A stretch of 64,000 nucleotides of DNA from assembly GCA_014058105.1 (NCBI GenBank), contig JACGCM010001948.1, forward strand, positions 3,782,001-3,846,000. The letters are read 5' to 3'. The DNA comes from Kingdonia uniflora. Lineage: Eukaryota > Streptophyta > Magnoliopsida > Ranunculales > Circaeasteraceae. A model generated the notes under the pieces. That model ran no database searches. It saw nothing but the letters and a program-made list of their open reading frames with translations, and had not been told where the DNA came from. Positions 46,134 through 58,114 of the stretch are shown here, one piece after another (the stretch's first letter is position 1; every line of letters starts with the position of its first letter). A program made the position numbers and the translations under genes.

Positions 46134-48291
46134 ATGAGTGTAAGAGTTGCTGAGACCTGTATGAATTGGTCACAGCCGGTTGTAGTTCCTGCTGGGGCCT
46201 TTACGGTCTCACTTCATACAGCAAACAAGCGAGGCATGAGCAACTCTTCTCTTAATCGTGCTCTCATTCATGGGTTTCGTCTAAAACCCAGATTTCGATT
46301 TCAAGTTAGAGCTTGCGGTGCTAGCTTAGACGGGTTTTCGGATGAAGAATTTCATAAACAACTTCAAGAAGTTGCTTTGAAATTTGGTGTCTCTAGCCGC
46401 GATAAAAAGAACAATTATGATGCACCAAGTGTAGTGAGTTCTAGGCCATTTTCTTCGGAGCCCTCGTGGGTTAAATTCCATCCCGAACCACCGGATTGGC
46501 CTGAGAGGAACGAGATTATCCCGGCTTGTGTTGAGAGAAAGGCGAATAATGTTGATCTACCGATTTCTCTGCGTATCATAAAGAGAAAAAACCAATGGCA
46601 AGAATGTTTAATTGATGCGGGGGACTCCGGTTATTCATCCGTGAAGAAAGCTTTCTCGTCTATGTTGCTTATAATTCAAGAGCTACAAATTTACACTCTA
46701 AAGATGAGAGAGACTATTCTCTTAGAGGATCAAAGACGAGGGGTTATTGATCAAGTACAAAAAGAAATGCAAGAGTCATTCGTGTGGCTTTTCCAACAAG
46801 TTTTCTCACATACACCAACTCTCATGGTGTATGTAATGATCCTTCTTGCAAATTTCAGCGTGCATTCTATGGTGAATAACGTCGCAGTTATAGCCCCTTT
46901 ACCAAATTGTTACAGGGATTCAACCGAGACCGTAGTTATGACTGAAAATACAAAATTTGATTCTTCAAAGGTGATGAAGACATCAGTTGGAGGCAACAAC
47001 GGGGGTGGTGGAGTTGGTAGCAGTAGGCCAGTTGCTAGTGGGGCAGACGGAGGTGATAGGTCGTCTAATTTCCACGGTACAATATTTGCTGACGAAATAT
47101 CCCAAATGCCGTCCCTTGGGAATTCAGTGAGTAGGCAAACCGGAATAGAATCAGAGTCGGGATCGGAGGAAGAGGTGAAGTTTTGGATATCAATATCCGA
47201 ATTGGCTTCGAGAATGCAAGGGGTTGTACTTGATAGAGAGACGGTTTCTCGGTTTGTTTCTCCTATAATAGCTAATATTGAACCGGACGACCACAAGGAC
47301 TATATTAGAACCGATCTTATGTACCAGCTAGCAGTGTCAAAAGAACCACAAAACGTTCTTCTTCTCTCCAATTATGCCCAGTTTCTTTATTTCGTCGTCC
47401 ACGATCATGACAGGTAAGCTTCTGTTTCTTCTGGTTTGCTATTTTCTCATTTTTAGCCACATCCTAGAAAATATCGTTGAATAGTAAGCAATTAATTTCA
47501 GTGTTTTTTTTTTCTTCGAAAATAATGGATAAAGAGTTACAAAAAACATGGATAGGGTAAATGCTTAAGAAACTTATTACAAACTCTACTCTTTTCATAA
47601 TTTTTCTTTAATTTTTTTCCAACCAACGTTAGAAGATAAGACTGTCGATGAAAACTAGTGTCCGTATGACCTCAAAGAAAATATCCAGCGACTCCGTTAT
47701 CATACGACAAAAACATCACTTGCTGTCTTTTGTAGCATTTGGAGGAAAACACCAATCTTTCTTACCAAAAAGAGGAAAGAAGGGACAAGTCCGAAAACCT
47801 TATTCATGCCCCCAAGGGACGACAATAAAACAGTAGCTTGAGATCAACAAAAAGGGGTCCAATAATTGGAAAAAAAGAATATGGGGCAAAATATTCTTTA
47901 AAAGTAACACAAAATTGTGCCAACGTCTAATCCAGCGGCGTCGTGCCCTATATTAGACCTTTTTGTACCACTACTAGGAGTCTAGGATTTATTTTTCAGG
48001 ATTTTTTGAGAATGTTACCCTTAACTATGGTCATTTATGGTAAACAGAGCGGAGGAGTTCTTTGGCCGTGCCGTTAAGGTGGCTCCCTCAGACGCGGAAA
48101 CCATAAGCAGATACGCAAACTTTTTATGGTTGGCAAGGAAGGATCTAGGCGCAGCAGAGCAGGCATACATGGACGCCATTGAGGTGGAGCCCGGGAATGC
48201 GTACTATGCTGCAAACTATGCTAATTTTTTGTGGAGCACAGGGGCTGATGATACATGTTATCCTTTAAGCACCACAGCTAAAGAGGCTTGA
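46134..48291 (+). CDS. TPR-like superfamily protein, two exons
   Basis: Exons 46134-47413 and 48048-48291 join in frame across a GT-AG intron (GTAAGC...TAAACAG) to give 507 residues. The N-terminus is rich in Ser, Arg and Asn with few acids, which would fit a plastid transit peptide (inference). The middle has EPSWVKFHPEPPDWPERNEI, a hydrophobic stretch TPTLMVYVMILLANFSVHSM (about residues 226-245) and a Gly-rich low-complexity linker. The C-terminal part has tetratricopeptide-type helix pairs: VLLLSNYAQFLYFVVHDHDR, AEEFFGRAVKVAPSDAETIS, YANFLWLARKDLGAAEQAYM and DAIEVEPGNAYYAANYANFL. This NYA-FL repeat pattern resembles an uncharacterised plant TPR-like family. Its biochemical role is unknown to me. 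The intron (634 bp) holds no gene. Confidence 0.85.
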
Positions 48292-50380
48292 GATTTGGAT
48301 TTGGTTATACTTGTGAAAAAACTTTAAAAATGAAACAATAAAAAAATAAAAAGTAAAAAATTGTGGAAGACTAGCAAATATTTCTTTTCTTGGACTTATA
48401 GTTTCTAATGAGGTTTCTTTCTAATGTACTTAGTGCGTCGCATAATTATGATGAATTATAATGAATACCCGGACTTCCCGAATATTAGTATAGTTGGGTT
48501 ATTAGTTATGTGAGAAATTTTGGAAAAAATAATATCTTACGGAGGAGTTGAAGAAGGATTGTTATTCGTTAAAGTAGTACAAGATAAGTAGTTTTTGGAA
48601 GTTTACTGGTGTAGTATTTTGTGGTATGGTCTAGTAAAATGTCCATTTCATTACTATATAAAATCGATGGGACTAAATTGTTGTGCATGATAACCAAAAT
48701 AATATATTCAACAAGAAGTTAAAGTGGTTAATTCTATATCAAAATTAGGATCGGTACTTTCATTACTACAGCTAGATTAATACTATATAGGGTATTCCCA
48801 TATAAATGTTTTACTGTAAGGCGTGTTTGGTCCCAAAATGGCGAGAAACTTGGTAGGAAATCACCAACTTAATTTTTTCTTCTTATTTTGGTGTTTGGAC
48901 GCCCAAAATAGATATGAAACGTGATTTCCAGTGGGAAACGATTTCCACTCTCTCATTCTTGAAAACCGTGTTTCACCGTTAAGAATTAGTGGGATTCATG
49001 CTAAATTTCTTACTGGTTGCACTCTTTCTCACTTGATAGTTGAAACCAAATCGTGAAAATACTGCAGTAAGAAAATGAAATACATTGAGAAAATTTGGAA
49101 GTGAAAAATGGATTTCAGGGAACTTGGTCTTCTAAATCCCCTAATTCGTTGGAAACATTTTTTTTTTCTTGGCGTATTTTCCAGTGTCTCCTTTTGATTG
49201 TGCAAGAGCTCTCAGAGCATCCACAACAGCCTCTATATAATAAGGAGTACTTTTGAGGAGTTTCAACCCAACTTTGATGTTGTGGATGTAGCAGACTCCC
49301 TACAAAAATGAGCCACATCACAAAATTAACTACCTAAACCACTTAAAATTAGTTATGTTCAAAAATAAAAGTCAAAAAATAATATTATTTTAGCTTTAAA
49401 CCTCTAAAGCAACTTTACACGTAATATAAGGGAGCCTTTTAGGAGCCTATAAAAGCCATTTTATTACTTTTTGTCTCCTTAAAATTAGTTTAATTGTGCA
49501 AAATACAGCCAGGTTTGCTGCACATTTGCTAGACGTAAAATGTCAAAATTCATGTGTTTCGTAATGCTAAAAAATAACTTTTATTTTATACAATCTAAAG
49601 ATAGTACATTTGAGCGAAGCTACGAGAAGGGAGAAAAAAAACTTATCCTAATCTGCCTGAGCTCGTTTTGCCCCCCAAAGCTGCGAAACTTTTCCTCTTA
49701 TTTATACATGAATTAAATGGTTAATAAATTCCGAACCACCGGATAAAATTTTGACTACCGTAATATTTCTGAGACTGCAGCTCAAAACATTCTCACGCGG
49801 TCACGCCTAATACGATAAGCCAATAATACGTACCACTACGCGGTACATACGAGGCTATACAAGGGAGATTTGTGCCTTGACCACTCCAAAGTGCCCAAAA
49901 CAAATTAGGATCCCAACACAACCAAAGCCTCTCTTTCCTAAAATAGTTTTCCCACCAAATTAATATGACAATAACTCATTAGGCGGGTCTCACTCTCACT
50001 CACATTCCCACCAAATTTACTGCTTTAGTATTACCACAAAATGATTAAAAACTTGCCCTAAAATCCTCCCAAGATTTACTCCCTAGTCATAATTACTATA
50101 TTTAATGTAGTAAAACTGTAACATTTTTACTATTTTTCTCTTTTTTTATGAGTAAATGCTTACAAAAAATGTAATTATTAGTTAATGACACCCACTAATC
50201 TCTCCACCTCTCTTACAACTTTTGTCTGAAAGGAAGCTCAGGAGTTACATCAGCCTTTAATCCTCGGCCCTTGGATACAATCATTTCAAGGGTCAGGATC
50301 TCTTGTGACCTAAAAACATGTATAACACATTCTCTTTCTCTTTGTTTCTCTCTTTCTTTGTCTATCTCTTTTGAGCTCTC
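48292..50380. other. Intergenic region between the TPR and MYB genes
   Basis: Contains the TPR 3' region, then possible MITE debris: GTGTTTGGTCCCAAAATGG at 48825 and a GAGCATCCACAACAG start at 49213 with an inverted GATGTTGTGGATG at 49275. 50100-50380 is the MYB upstream region with CT-rich tracts (CTCTTTCTCTTTGTTTCTCT near 50331). No other gene is supported. Confidence 0.45.
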
Positions 50381-52320
50381 ATGGATAGAAGACATCCTAA
50401 TTTGCTTCTACCAAGTCCATCATTGACAGCTATAGAGAGATTTTTGTGGAATCCTCATGAGTTTGTAAGCAAAGAGACTCAAACTAATGAGAGAAAGAGA
50501 GACAGAGAGGTTTATGAAAATGGGGTTCACGGGTTTTCATCGTCTTCCTCTTCGCATGATGGATTTTCGCTTCCGAGTCTTCAAGATATGAGTTTTGTGG
50601 ATGGGTTATTTGTGGATGATGGGGAGTCTATGAATTGGGTTGGAGAGAGTAGTATTAATACAAGTAATAAGGGTTTGGGAGGTGAACAAGTGATGATGAT
50701 GGGAGAGAAGGTTGGGAAGAGAGGGAAAGGTGGTGGTGGTGGATCTCTTGGTTGTGTGATTAAAGGACAATGGAGTGATGATGAAGATAGGTTTGATCTC
50801 TCTCTCTCTCTTTCTTTCTCCCTCCATCTCTCTCTCTCACTACCTCTCTTATCTATTATATGTTTTATTTGTGATCCTGTGAAGGTTACTGATTAAGTTG
50901 GTGAAGCAATATGGTATAAGAAACTGGGCTCAGATTGCTTTAAAGTTGGCAGGGAGAGCCGGGAAGCAGTGTCGAGAACGATGGAACAATCATTTACGCC
51001 CCGATATCAAGGTATGTTGATCTCCTTTATATTTTATTTTATCATATTTCATAATTTTCTTCCATCATGTTCTTCTATGATAGTTCAATCAGTTCTACAC
51101 TAGGCCTTCAATTATATCTAGGTTTTGTGTTTCTGCAAATCTTATTACAATATCTTATTTTTATATTGTTTAACTATCAAAATCTCAAAACCCTAATTTA
51201 TTCTCAAACTAAAATTTGTTGAGTACAGCACATCAGATCTGTAAATTTATGTTCTATTAGATAACAATACAACCCTAAAGTCCCTTTTGTGAATGATATT
51301 GTGTATTCTTCTTAGCTTCCCATATTGCTTCTTCCACCCCCTTTCCGTTTACAATCGATTTTCATGTGATCTTCGGAACTTTTGTAACGAACTAACTATC
51401 TTTTTAGTACTCTTTATGGGATGAAGCAATCCTTTTTCATTTTGTCTTGGTGACTTGTATTGTAGAAGGATACTTGGAGTGAAGAAGAAGAGAGGCTTTT
51501 AGTCATGGCGCATGAGGAAATTGGCAACAAATGGGCTGAAATCGCAAAGAGGATTCCGGGAAGAACCGAGAACGCAATAAAGAACCATTGGAATGCTACT
51601 AAGAGAAGGCAAAATACAAGGCGAAAGAACAAAAAGCCGGTGCCTAAAGGTGGGAAAGCTCATCCTTCAATACTTGAAGATTACATCATAAGCAAAACCA
51701 AGAAAGAGGCATGCTCTTCCTCTAATACCACAACCACAACCACAACCACAACCACCGAGTCTAACATATCCGTAGACCCATTGAACCAATTCAATGTTAT
51801 GTTCTCCGAACCATCCGATGCATCCTTTACAGATGATTCCCCAAGTTTAATTGCCCATACGGGCTATAGCAACGATGATGAACAATTATTCATTCAAAAA
51901 CTCTTCGAAAATTGTTCAAAACATCCTTCAAATACCGTACCTGAAAATACCCACTGCCCTGATGTGCATGGGTATAATTCCCCCCTCTCGGGTTCCCTTG
52001 ATTTTTCTCTCCTCGGCGTTGATGACTCGTTTATGGAGACTAATGGGTATGAGGCTGGTGTCTCTTCTTGCACCCCAATCACACAAGTATACCCAAATAC
52101 CATTCAAAAGGAAGACCCTAGACCAACATCAACAACAACAACCCATCTCTATTCGGACTTCTATCTCTCGTATCTCTTGAATGGAGCCTCTTATTCGCCT
52201 TCAACCAACACACATTGCCAAGATGGAAACATGGATTACTTAACGGATCACGAAACTCCTTACGGTGGGAAAAAAGAGATGGATTTGATAGAGATGGTTA
52301 CATCTAGTTATAGAACTTAG
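50381..52320 (+). CDS. R2R3-MYB transcription factor, MYB98/MYB118 type, three exons
   Basis: Exons 50381-50790, 50885-51011 and 51466-52320 (introns 94 and 454 bp, GT-AG) encode 463 residues. R2 (about residues 128-178) has Trp in [20 protein letters not shown] and [14 protein letters not shown]3 (about 180-227) has Trp in [27 protein letters not shown] and NHWNATKRR. The KGQW start, [11 protein letters not shown] and Trp at the first R3 position are typical of the MYB98/115/118/119 group, whose Arabidopsis members act in the female gametophyte, embryo and seed. A basic patch ([11 protein letters not shown]) follows. The N-terminus carries a Ser-rich stretch and SLPSLQDM; the C-terminus is Ser/Thr-rich with a polyThr run. 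Intron positions within R2 and between R2 and R3 fit the group. Exon 1 ends next to a CT microsatellite in intron 1. It looks intact. Assignment to one orthologue is not possible here. Confidence 0.93.
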
Positions 52321-53092
52321 AAATTCTATAACTAGATTCTGTTGTTTTGGGTCAAGTGTTAGAAATGTTCTTTGGCTTCTTAGCAAGACTACTGACTTAG
52401 AGAAACTGTTGGAATTATTATCAGGTGGTTGTTAACTTGTTATGGTAAAAAACAAGGCGTTTTGCTTAAGTTTATATTCCTGAAACTAGGTTTAGGGTTT
52501 GGACACTTGGTGTATGTTTTGCTGTTTATTTCTAGTTTTTGTTGCAATGCAATCATTCTTGTTTCTTGTCTGCTTCACTTTTATTGCCTTTAGTTTTCAT
52601 TAAATGATAACAGTTTCTGAAACCTAAACAGGACACTTGCGTTATAGATTTTGCATTTTTTTGTTCCTTTGGGAGGGAAGGCATGTGGTTTTCAAAGACA
52701 TGATTTAATTCAGCCCAAGTATAACTGTAATGACGCGTTTCTGACGTGTTACGCAATAGAATTTTTTTCTAGAACATTTGGTTTTGGGGTTTTGAAATTG
52801 TGCCTCTATGAAAATTAGAGAAACAATGCTGCAACAATATATTATTGCTTAGTAGTTCGAGCCTAACATTTCTATTTTGTAAATTTTCTAGAAAATTAAT
52901 TTGTTAGTATTGGAAATAATCTAGCCTTCATTAAACTTTAGTTAAATCAAATTTAGGTTTAATATAATTTTGCCGTAATACATTTTTTTGCTTTTCTAAA
53001 AGAAAATTTACGCGAGCATGGCTGGATTATTGATGTAGCACACAAATACGTGTAGTTGAAGATTGGTTTTGATCGGGTTTCCATACATACTG
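52321..53092. other. MYB 3' region and spacer
   Basis: AT-rich downstream sequence with no gene, RNA or repeat I can support. Confidence 0.4.
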
Positions 53093-53095
53093 TAA

Positions 53096-53313
53096 GAGCA
53101 TTAGCAACAGGCTAGGTATATTAACCAGCTACATGAGCGCAAAATCGGAAGAAAATTTGACATGTAGCAATTGGTAAATAGGTATATTAACCAGCTACAT
53201 GGGCGTAAAATCGGAAGAAAATTTGACATGTAGCAATCGGTAAAAAAATTAACTTTTTCATGGTATAGATGCGCTATGCGCCAAGCCACATAATATGTCT
53301 AATGTTTTTTTTG

Positions 53314-53359
<46 letters not shown>

Positions 53360-53644
53360 AATAAAAAAAAAACAAAAAAAAACACGCCAATTTAATTGAG
53401 CGTTGTGAGCCAACTCAATGGGCGCACAACATTTTTTATTAAATAAAAAATAAAAAAAACATATTATACACACAGATGCAATTTGAAAATATTAAACGTG
53501 TGGACCATCTGACAAAATCTGATCATAACAGCACCGCCACTGATTTTATGAATATAAGTGCCATTTGAGAGGTAGCGATCTTGAAGGAGTTTTTACAACA
53601 TTTGAATCGCTATATTAGTGCTATCTAGCCTGCTGCTAATGCTC
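53096..53644. mobile_element. Tourist-like MITE, family A copy 2
   Basis: Flanked by TAA at 53093-53095 and 53645-53647, with ends GAGCATTAGCAACAGGCTAG and CTAGCCTGCTGCTAATGCTC. Relative to copy 1 at 44941 it has a tandem duplication of about 66 bp (GGTATATTAACCAGCTACAT at 53115 and 53180). A TA microsatellite occupies 53321-53356. Confidence 0.88.
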
Positions 53645-53647
53645 TAA

Positions 53648-54284
53648 TTAGACTGCATAGTGTTGTTTCATGCCGTTATAACAAAAATTATATGTTGTTA
53701 TACGTCAGTAGACTCACTACAGTGCTTTCAATTAAGTTTCTTGAAGAACAATATGAATGAGCATTAAGACGTGTTATATGTCATTATTAATCCTTCTTTT
53801 TTTCTGAACTAACGCGACATCTCTAGAATTTAGTGGAGCTCACTACAAATTCAAACTTTTCGGTCTCGCGTTTCAAGTATGTAAGGATGAATTTGTTCTT
53901 CACCAACATCGTAAATATGCATAATCAAGATTATATTTCGATAAATTGTCATTTAGTGCTTACTTTCTTAATATAGGGTCGTGATAAGCCTCCCTAAAAT
54001 TATCCAAACCATTAAGGATATCGGATAATAATAAATCAATGGTGTTTCTTTCTACAGTTGTATCTTTACGAAAACAACAGGAAATTGAAAGAATGATGAT
54101 TGAATGTAGATAAAGTGGCAATAAATAATTTTCTTTATCTAATTCCATTTGTTCTCAACAAATATTTGCTTATTTATATTTGCATATATACAATAAGATG
54201 AATATATTCCTCTTTGTTTATGATATACAAAAATGGAATGGATATAATGGATATACTATATACTAATTCAGATTTATCCATTTA
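53648..54284. other. AT-rich spacer
   Basis: No gene or repeat recognised between the two MITEs. Confidence 0.4.
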
Positions 54285-54287
54285 TAA

Positions 54288-54673
54288 GAGCATCTCCAAC
54301 AGAAGAGTATGTTGTTAAGGTTTTCTCATACTTTTGCAAAAACCCCTTCCAACAGGAGTATGAGGTTCAACATACTCACCCTCATACCCCTCGAAAGTAT
54401 GCGAATCCGGAACTTGGAGAGTGGTATGTGTATACTACTTTTGTGGGTCCCCCACAATTATTTCTTCTCTTTATTTTTTCTCTCTAATAAAAGAATATTG
54501 TTGGCCCCAATTTTTAATAAAAATCTCCTCTCTTTCATAAAATAACATTGGGGGTCACAATTTTAATATAAAAAACTGAATTTGGAGATAAATCTGTTGG
54601 AGCAAAGTGGTATGCTATTCCGGATACTAGTATCCAAAACCGGAATAACATACCGTCTCTGTTGGAGATGCTC
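54288..54673. mobile_element. Tourist-like MITE, family B copy 2
   Basis: Flanked by TAA at 54285-54287 and 54674-54676. Ends are GAGCATCTCCAACAGAAGAG and CTGTTGGAGATGCTC. The left 130 bp align with 17811-17940 (TATGTTGTTAAGGTTTTCTC and the CATACTC...CATACCCCTC segment). The middle differs and lacks the hairpin motifs of copy 1. Confidence 0.88.
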
Positions 54674-54922
54674 TAAGCCATTACAAATCCGATTGCTGTT
54701 GTGACTCGTACAATTTCTATATAATTTATTCTCAGTTACTGAATTAGCTCGTAAATACATTTCTTGGGCTACTTTGAAAAATGGATAGCACAAGCAATAC
54801 TTTGAGGTAGTTTTTTTTATAATTAAAATTGAAGCCAAACATTGTTGGGGTTGCGGCTCAAATGCGTGAAGAACAAAATCGTTTTTTTTTTTTAGTTTCA
54901 CTTTGAACTAAGATGTTGATAG

Positions 54923-56328
54923 GACACTCTATTGCATTGCCCTTCTACTGCCTCTATTTGGCAAAGGGCTACTAATAGTTTCTCTTTTGATCCTATAACA
55001 TATACAGATAACTGGAGAACCATTTTGGAAAGAGGAAAACACTCTAGTACATACATTAATGATCTATGGGTGGCCATGGTGTTCTTCATCTGCAACAATA
55101 TCTGGAGAGCAAGAAACAAATGGAGGTTTGACGGCTTGAAGCTCACTATCCAGACAATTATTCAAGGCATTCTGACTGACATTGCAGACACAACCCGCTT
55201 ATCAAAACACACAATGGACAATACAGTTCATGACCTTAAAATCATTAAAGCTCTTAATGTCCATTGCCGACCACGAAAAGGAGTAGACACAAAGTGCTAT
55301 TCTTCCGTCAGAAAATGAGATCACGATCTGTTGCGATGGTTCCGCTTTAGGCAATCCAGGACTAGGAGGCATTGAAATTATTTACAAAACAGCTCAGGTG
55401 CAGTTATAGGGACATTCAGTAAGGCCATTGGGCACTCTACAAACTACATAGCAGAGATCACGACAATCATCTCAGGAGTACAAAAAGCTATGAATAAAGG
55501 TTGGAGAAAGGTTTGGGTGGTCTCAGACTCAGTTGCTGCCATTAAAGCTTTCATTAGTGATAAAATCCCCTGGTCACTTAAAAATAGCTTGGAACCTTGT
55601 TGTCCTACAAATTTAGCATATCAGATTCAATCATGTATGGAGGGAATGCAATTTTTCTAGACCAACTCGCAAGGAAAGGATCCGACCCAAACCAACCCTT
55701 GGAAGAATGAACTGAAGGAAAACTAGATTTTCTGCGGCAAGTCGAAGATCAAAACACTGAATACTATAGAGTACGACAGCTACGCTGAGTCACAATACCA
55801 TAAAGTCGTTCGAACGACATTAGAGGTCGTTCGAACAAGCATTTTTTTTCTCTACATGTCGACTCAGATGACAAATTGAAGGTTTTTCAACATGTCGTTC
55901 GAACAACATCGGAGGTCATTCAAACGAACTGGCATTTTTTGTTTCAAAATGTCGACTCGAATGACAAATTAAAGTCTTTTTTCAACATGTCGTTCAAACG
56001 ACATTGGAGGTCATTCGAACGAACTGGCGATTCTTTCAACATGTCGACTCAGATGGAAAATCTAAAGGTTTGTTCAACAAATCGTTCAAACGAACTTGGA
56101 AGTCATTTGAACGAATTACACACTACTTTCAACAACAGCTTTTTTCAACACTTCACATGCATTAAGGGCTCCTGGTTTCTTTTCTTTATTTTTAAAATTT
56201 CGTAGATATCCTCATATGCATATGTACTAGTGACATGTACTAGGGTGTGGCATGGTTGGCTCCCCCTCCTCTTGTACTCCATTTTCTTGGATATATATAA
56301 CTAAAATTTTTGCAAAAAGAAGAAGAAG
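54923..56328 (+). mobile_element. 5'-truncated L1 LINE, second copy of the family
   Basis: Contains only the C-terminal part of ORF2: WQRATNSFSFDPITYTDNWR (zf-RVT end), IWRARNKWRFDGLKLTIQTI and RNase H remnants (KVWVVSDSVAAIKAF). These parallel the LINE at 28798-29790, followed by a 3' UTR with the shared CACTAGTGACATGTACTAG-type motif and an A-rich GCAAAAAGAAGAAGAAGAAG tail. Candidate target duplications AAGATGTTGATAG (54910-54922) and AAGATGCTGATAG (56329-56341) differ by one base. The right one overlaps the first bases of the gypsy LTR at 56336, so this LINE seems to have inserted at the LTR edge. Confidence 0.78.
55803..56130. repeat. Roughly 90-bp repeats with TCGTTCGAACGA in the LINE 3' region
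   Basis: Three to four imperfect units, each with GTCGTTCGAACGAC-like (near 55805, 55890, 55989 and 56080), then GG(T/A)GGTCATTCGAACGAACTGGC-like and ACATGTCGACTCAGATG-like parts. The first LINE at 23600-29985 lacks this block in its 3' UTR, so it is an insertion or amplification specific to this copy. Confidence 0.75.
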
Positions 56329-56335
56329 AAGATGC

Positions 56336-56613
56336 TGATAGATCACAGTTCTATCTACTGAATTCCTTTAGGGAATTAAACTCAAATTAAGACAAACAAT
56401 TCTCTTTTCTATTTCATATAGAACTTGGCCAATTATAATTACAGATCAGAGAAGTTAGAGGAGTTATCTACAAATGTTAGTTATAGCAGATAGATTATCT
56501 ACAAAGGAAGTTAGATCAGTTTCTCTAACTTCTAGTCTAGTAATTATAATATAGTAAATGAGGATACTACTTAACTATGTTGCAACCATGAGTAAGATGA
56601 TGGAGTTCTATCA
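56336..56613 (-). repeat. 3' LTR of the gypsy element
   Basis: 278 bp, unusually short. The inner end reads GGAGTTCTATCA next to the polypurine tract; the outer end TGATAGATCACAGTTCTATC is repeated as TGACAGATCACAGTTCTATC at 63628, confirming the LTR terminus. Confidence 0.85.
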
Positions 56614-56642
56614 TTCCCATCCTGTTAAAGTCTGGCTTGTCC

Positions 56643-57463
56643 TCAAGCCATAAAATCAGGGAAGCGCTCACGAATTGAAGTGTTATCCTCCCAAGTAGCA
56701 TCGTCCTCAGAGTAACCTTCCCATTGAACTAAGATCTTGTAATGGCTTGATTGTGACACTTAAGCATGGTTCGATCAAGAATCTTAGATGGTTGTGAAGT
56801 AAGAGTTCCAGAGTTAGTCTGGGTGGTAAGGCTGCAACTGTTTGGATGTTCAAGCCCAACTTCTTTTTGAGACTAGATACGTAGAAAACAGGATGAATAC
56901 GGCTATGTGATGGTAAGTCAAGGTGATATGCGACGGGGCCAATGCGATCGATAATACGAAAGGGTTCATAAAAGCAGGAGGAAAGTTTACGATTAGTGTG
57001 GGATGTGATTGATAATTGACGAAAAGGTTAAAGTTGAACATAAACCCAATCATTAAGATCAAACTCCCTTTCAGTGCGATGTCAATCCGCTTGTTGTTTC
57101 ATGCGAGCCTGAGCAAATTGAAGCTTTTCTCGTAGAACATTGATAACAATATTATGATCCTGTAATGCGATATCGATAGCATGTACTGATAATGTTTTGG
57201 GAACGTAAGTTGTGAATGAAGGAGGTGGTCGCCCATATAATGCCTGAAATGGAGTCATTTTGATCGACGATTGGAACGTAGAATTATACCACCATTCAGC
57301 CCATTAAAGCCATTTGGACCACTCCTTCGGGTTGAGACTAGTGAAGCATCACAAATAAGTCTGCAGTAAACGATTGACAACTTCTATATTACTATATGAC
57401 TGAGGGTGATAAGTAGATGACATGCATAATTGTGTTTCTTGTAATTGAAAGAAAACATCCCAA
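56643..57463 (-). pseudogene. Gypsy integrase C-terminal half and chromodomain-like end
   Basis: In coding order: KVWDVFFQLQETQLCMSSTY (57480-57420, catalytic-core end with YHPQS and NRLLQTYL), then across a frame change the GPY/F-like region DWVYVQLQPFRQ and YEPFRIIDRIGPVAYHLDLP (57050-56910), IHPVFYVSSLKK (about 56885), and a chromodomain-like ILVQWEGYSEDDATWED (56735-56685). It stops after DFMA at 56643. The N-terminal half of the integrase lies beyond the nested copia element at 60115-60322. Confidence 0.75.
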
Positions 57464-57468
57464 ACCTT

Positions 57469-58061
57469 TGTTAGGTTACAGCTCAAAAATAGGGTAAGTC
57501 GCTCGAATGAGTGAGGAATTCGTTCAAGCAAAAAAGTTTGCGTTGAAGTCGTTCGAACGAGTCATGAAGTCATTCGAACAAAAAATGCCCTGTTTGTTTG
57601 TTTCTAAGTTCGGTTTAAAGGAGATTTATTTAAAAACGATGGATTATCTCGTAATGCATACTTTAGAGATGACCTAATGGAAAGCCTATAAATATAGAGT
57701 GTATGTTAATGGCCTCTGTAACAGGGAGAAAGAGTTAGTGAGAGAAAATGGAGAAATCTAGGGTTTTGCTCTGGAGAGATTTATTGGGCTTTCTTTCTAG
57801 GGTTTCTTGCTGGGGATTATATGTAAGGGTAGATGTGAGGTTGAGTGATCTCTATAACTTCTTGTAACCCTAAATGATAATATATTCGTCGTGCTTGTCG
57901 GGGGTGGTTTTAATCCTTTAAAGGGTTTTCGCCTAAATTAAACCTTGTGTATGTGTTTTATTGCCTTTGCTTGATTTCTCTATGGTTAGAGTTGGATCTT
58001 AAGTTCTTGCTAAATCGAATTATGCTTCTGCGTTGCGATTTGCCCTCTTGGTTTTCCAACA
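57469..58061 (+). repeat. 5' LTR of the nested copia element
   Basis: 593 bp. Positions 57490-57580 hold CGCTCGAATGAG, TCGTTCGAACGA and CATTCGAACA, relatives of the palindrome found in the gypsy LTRs at 33 and 36 kb. A TATA-like CCTATAAATATAG lies near 57685. The partner LTR begins at 59553 and carries the same motifs at about 59580-59640. Confidence 0.85.
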
Positions 58062-58114
58062 ATTGGTGTCAGAGTGAGGTTTGGGGCAAGTAAAGTAGCA
58101 AGATAGGAAGATCT

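Noticed and set aside
47648..47836. 62-codon frame in the intron of the TPR gene
   Set aside because: It lies between matching donor and acceptor sites, has no domain and interrupts the TPR frame if kept.
53321..53356. TA microsatellite as a replication or matrix attachment element
   Set aside because: It is a simple repeat inside a MITE with no further supporting signal.
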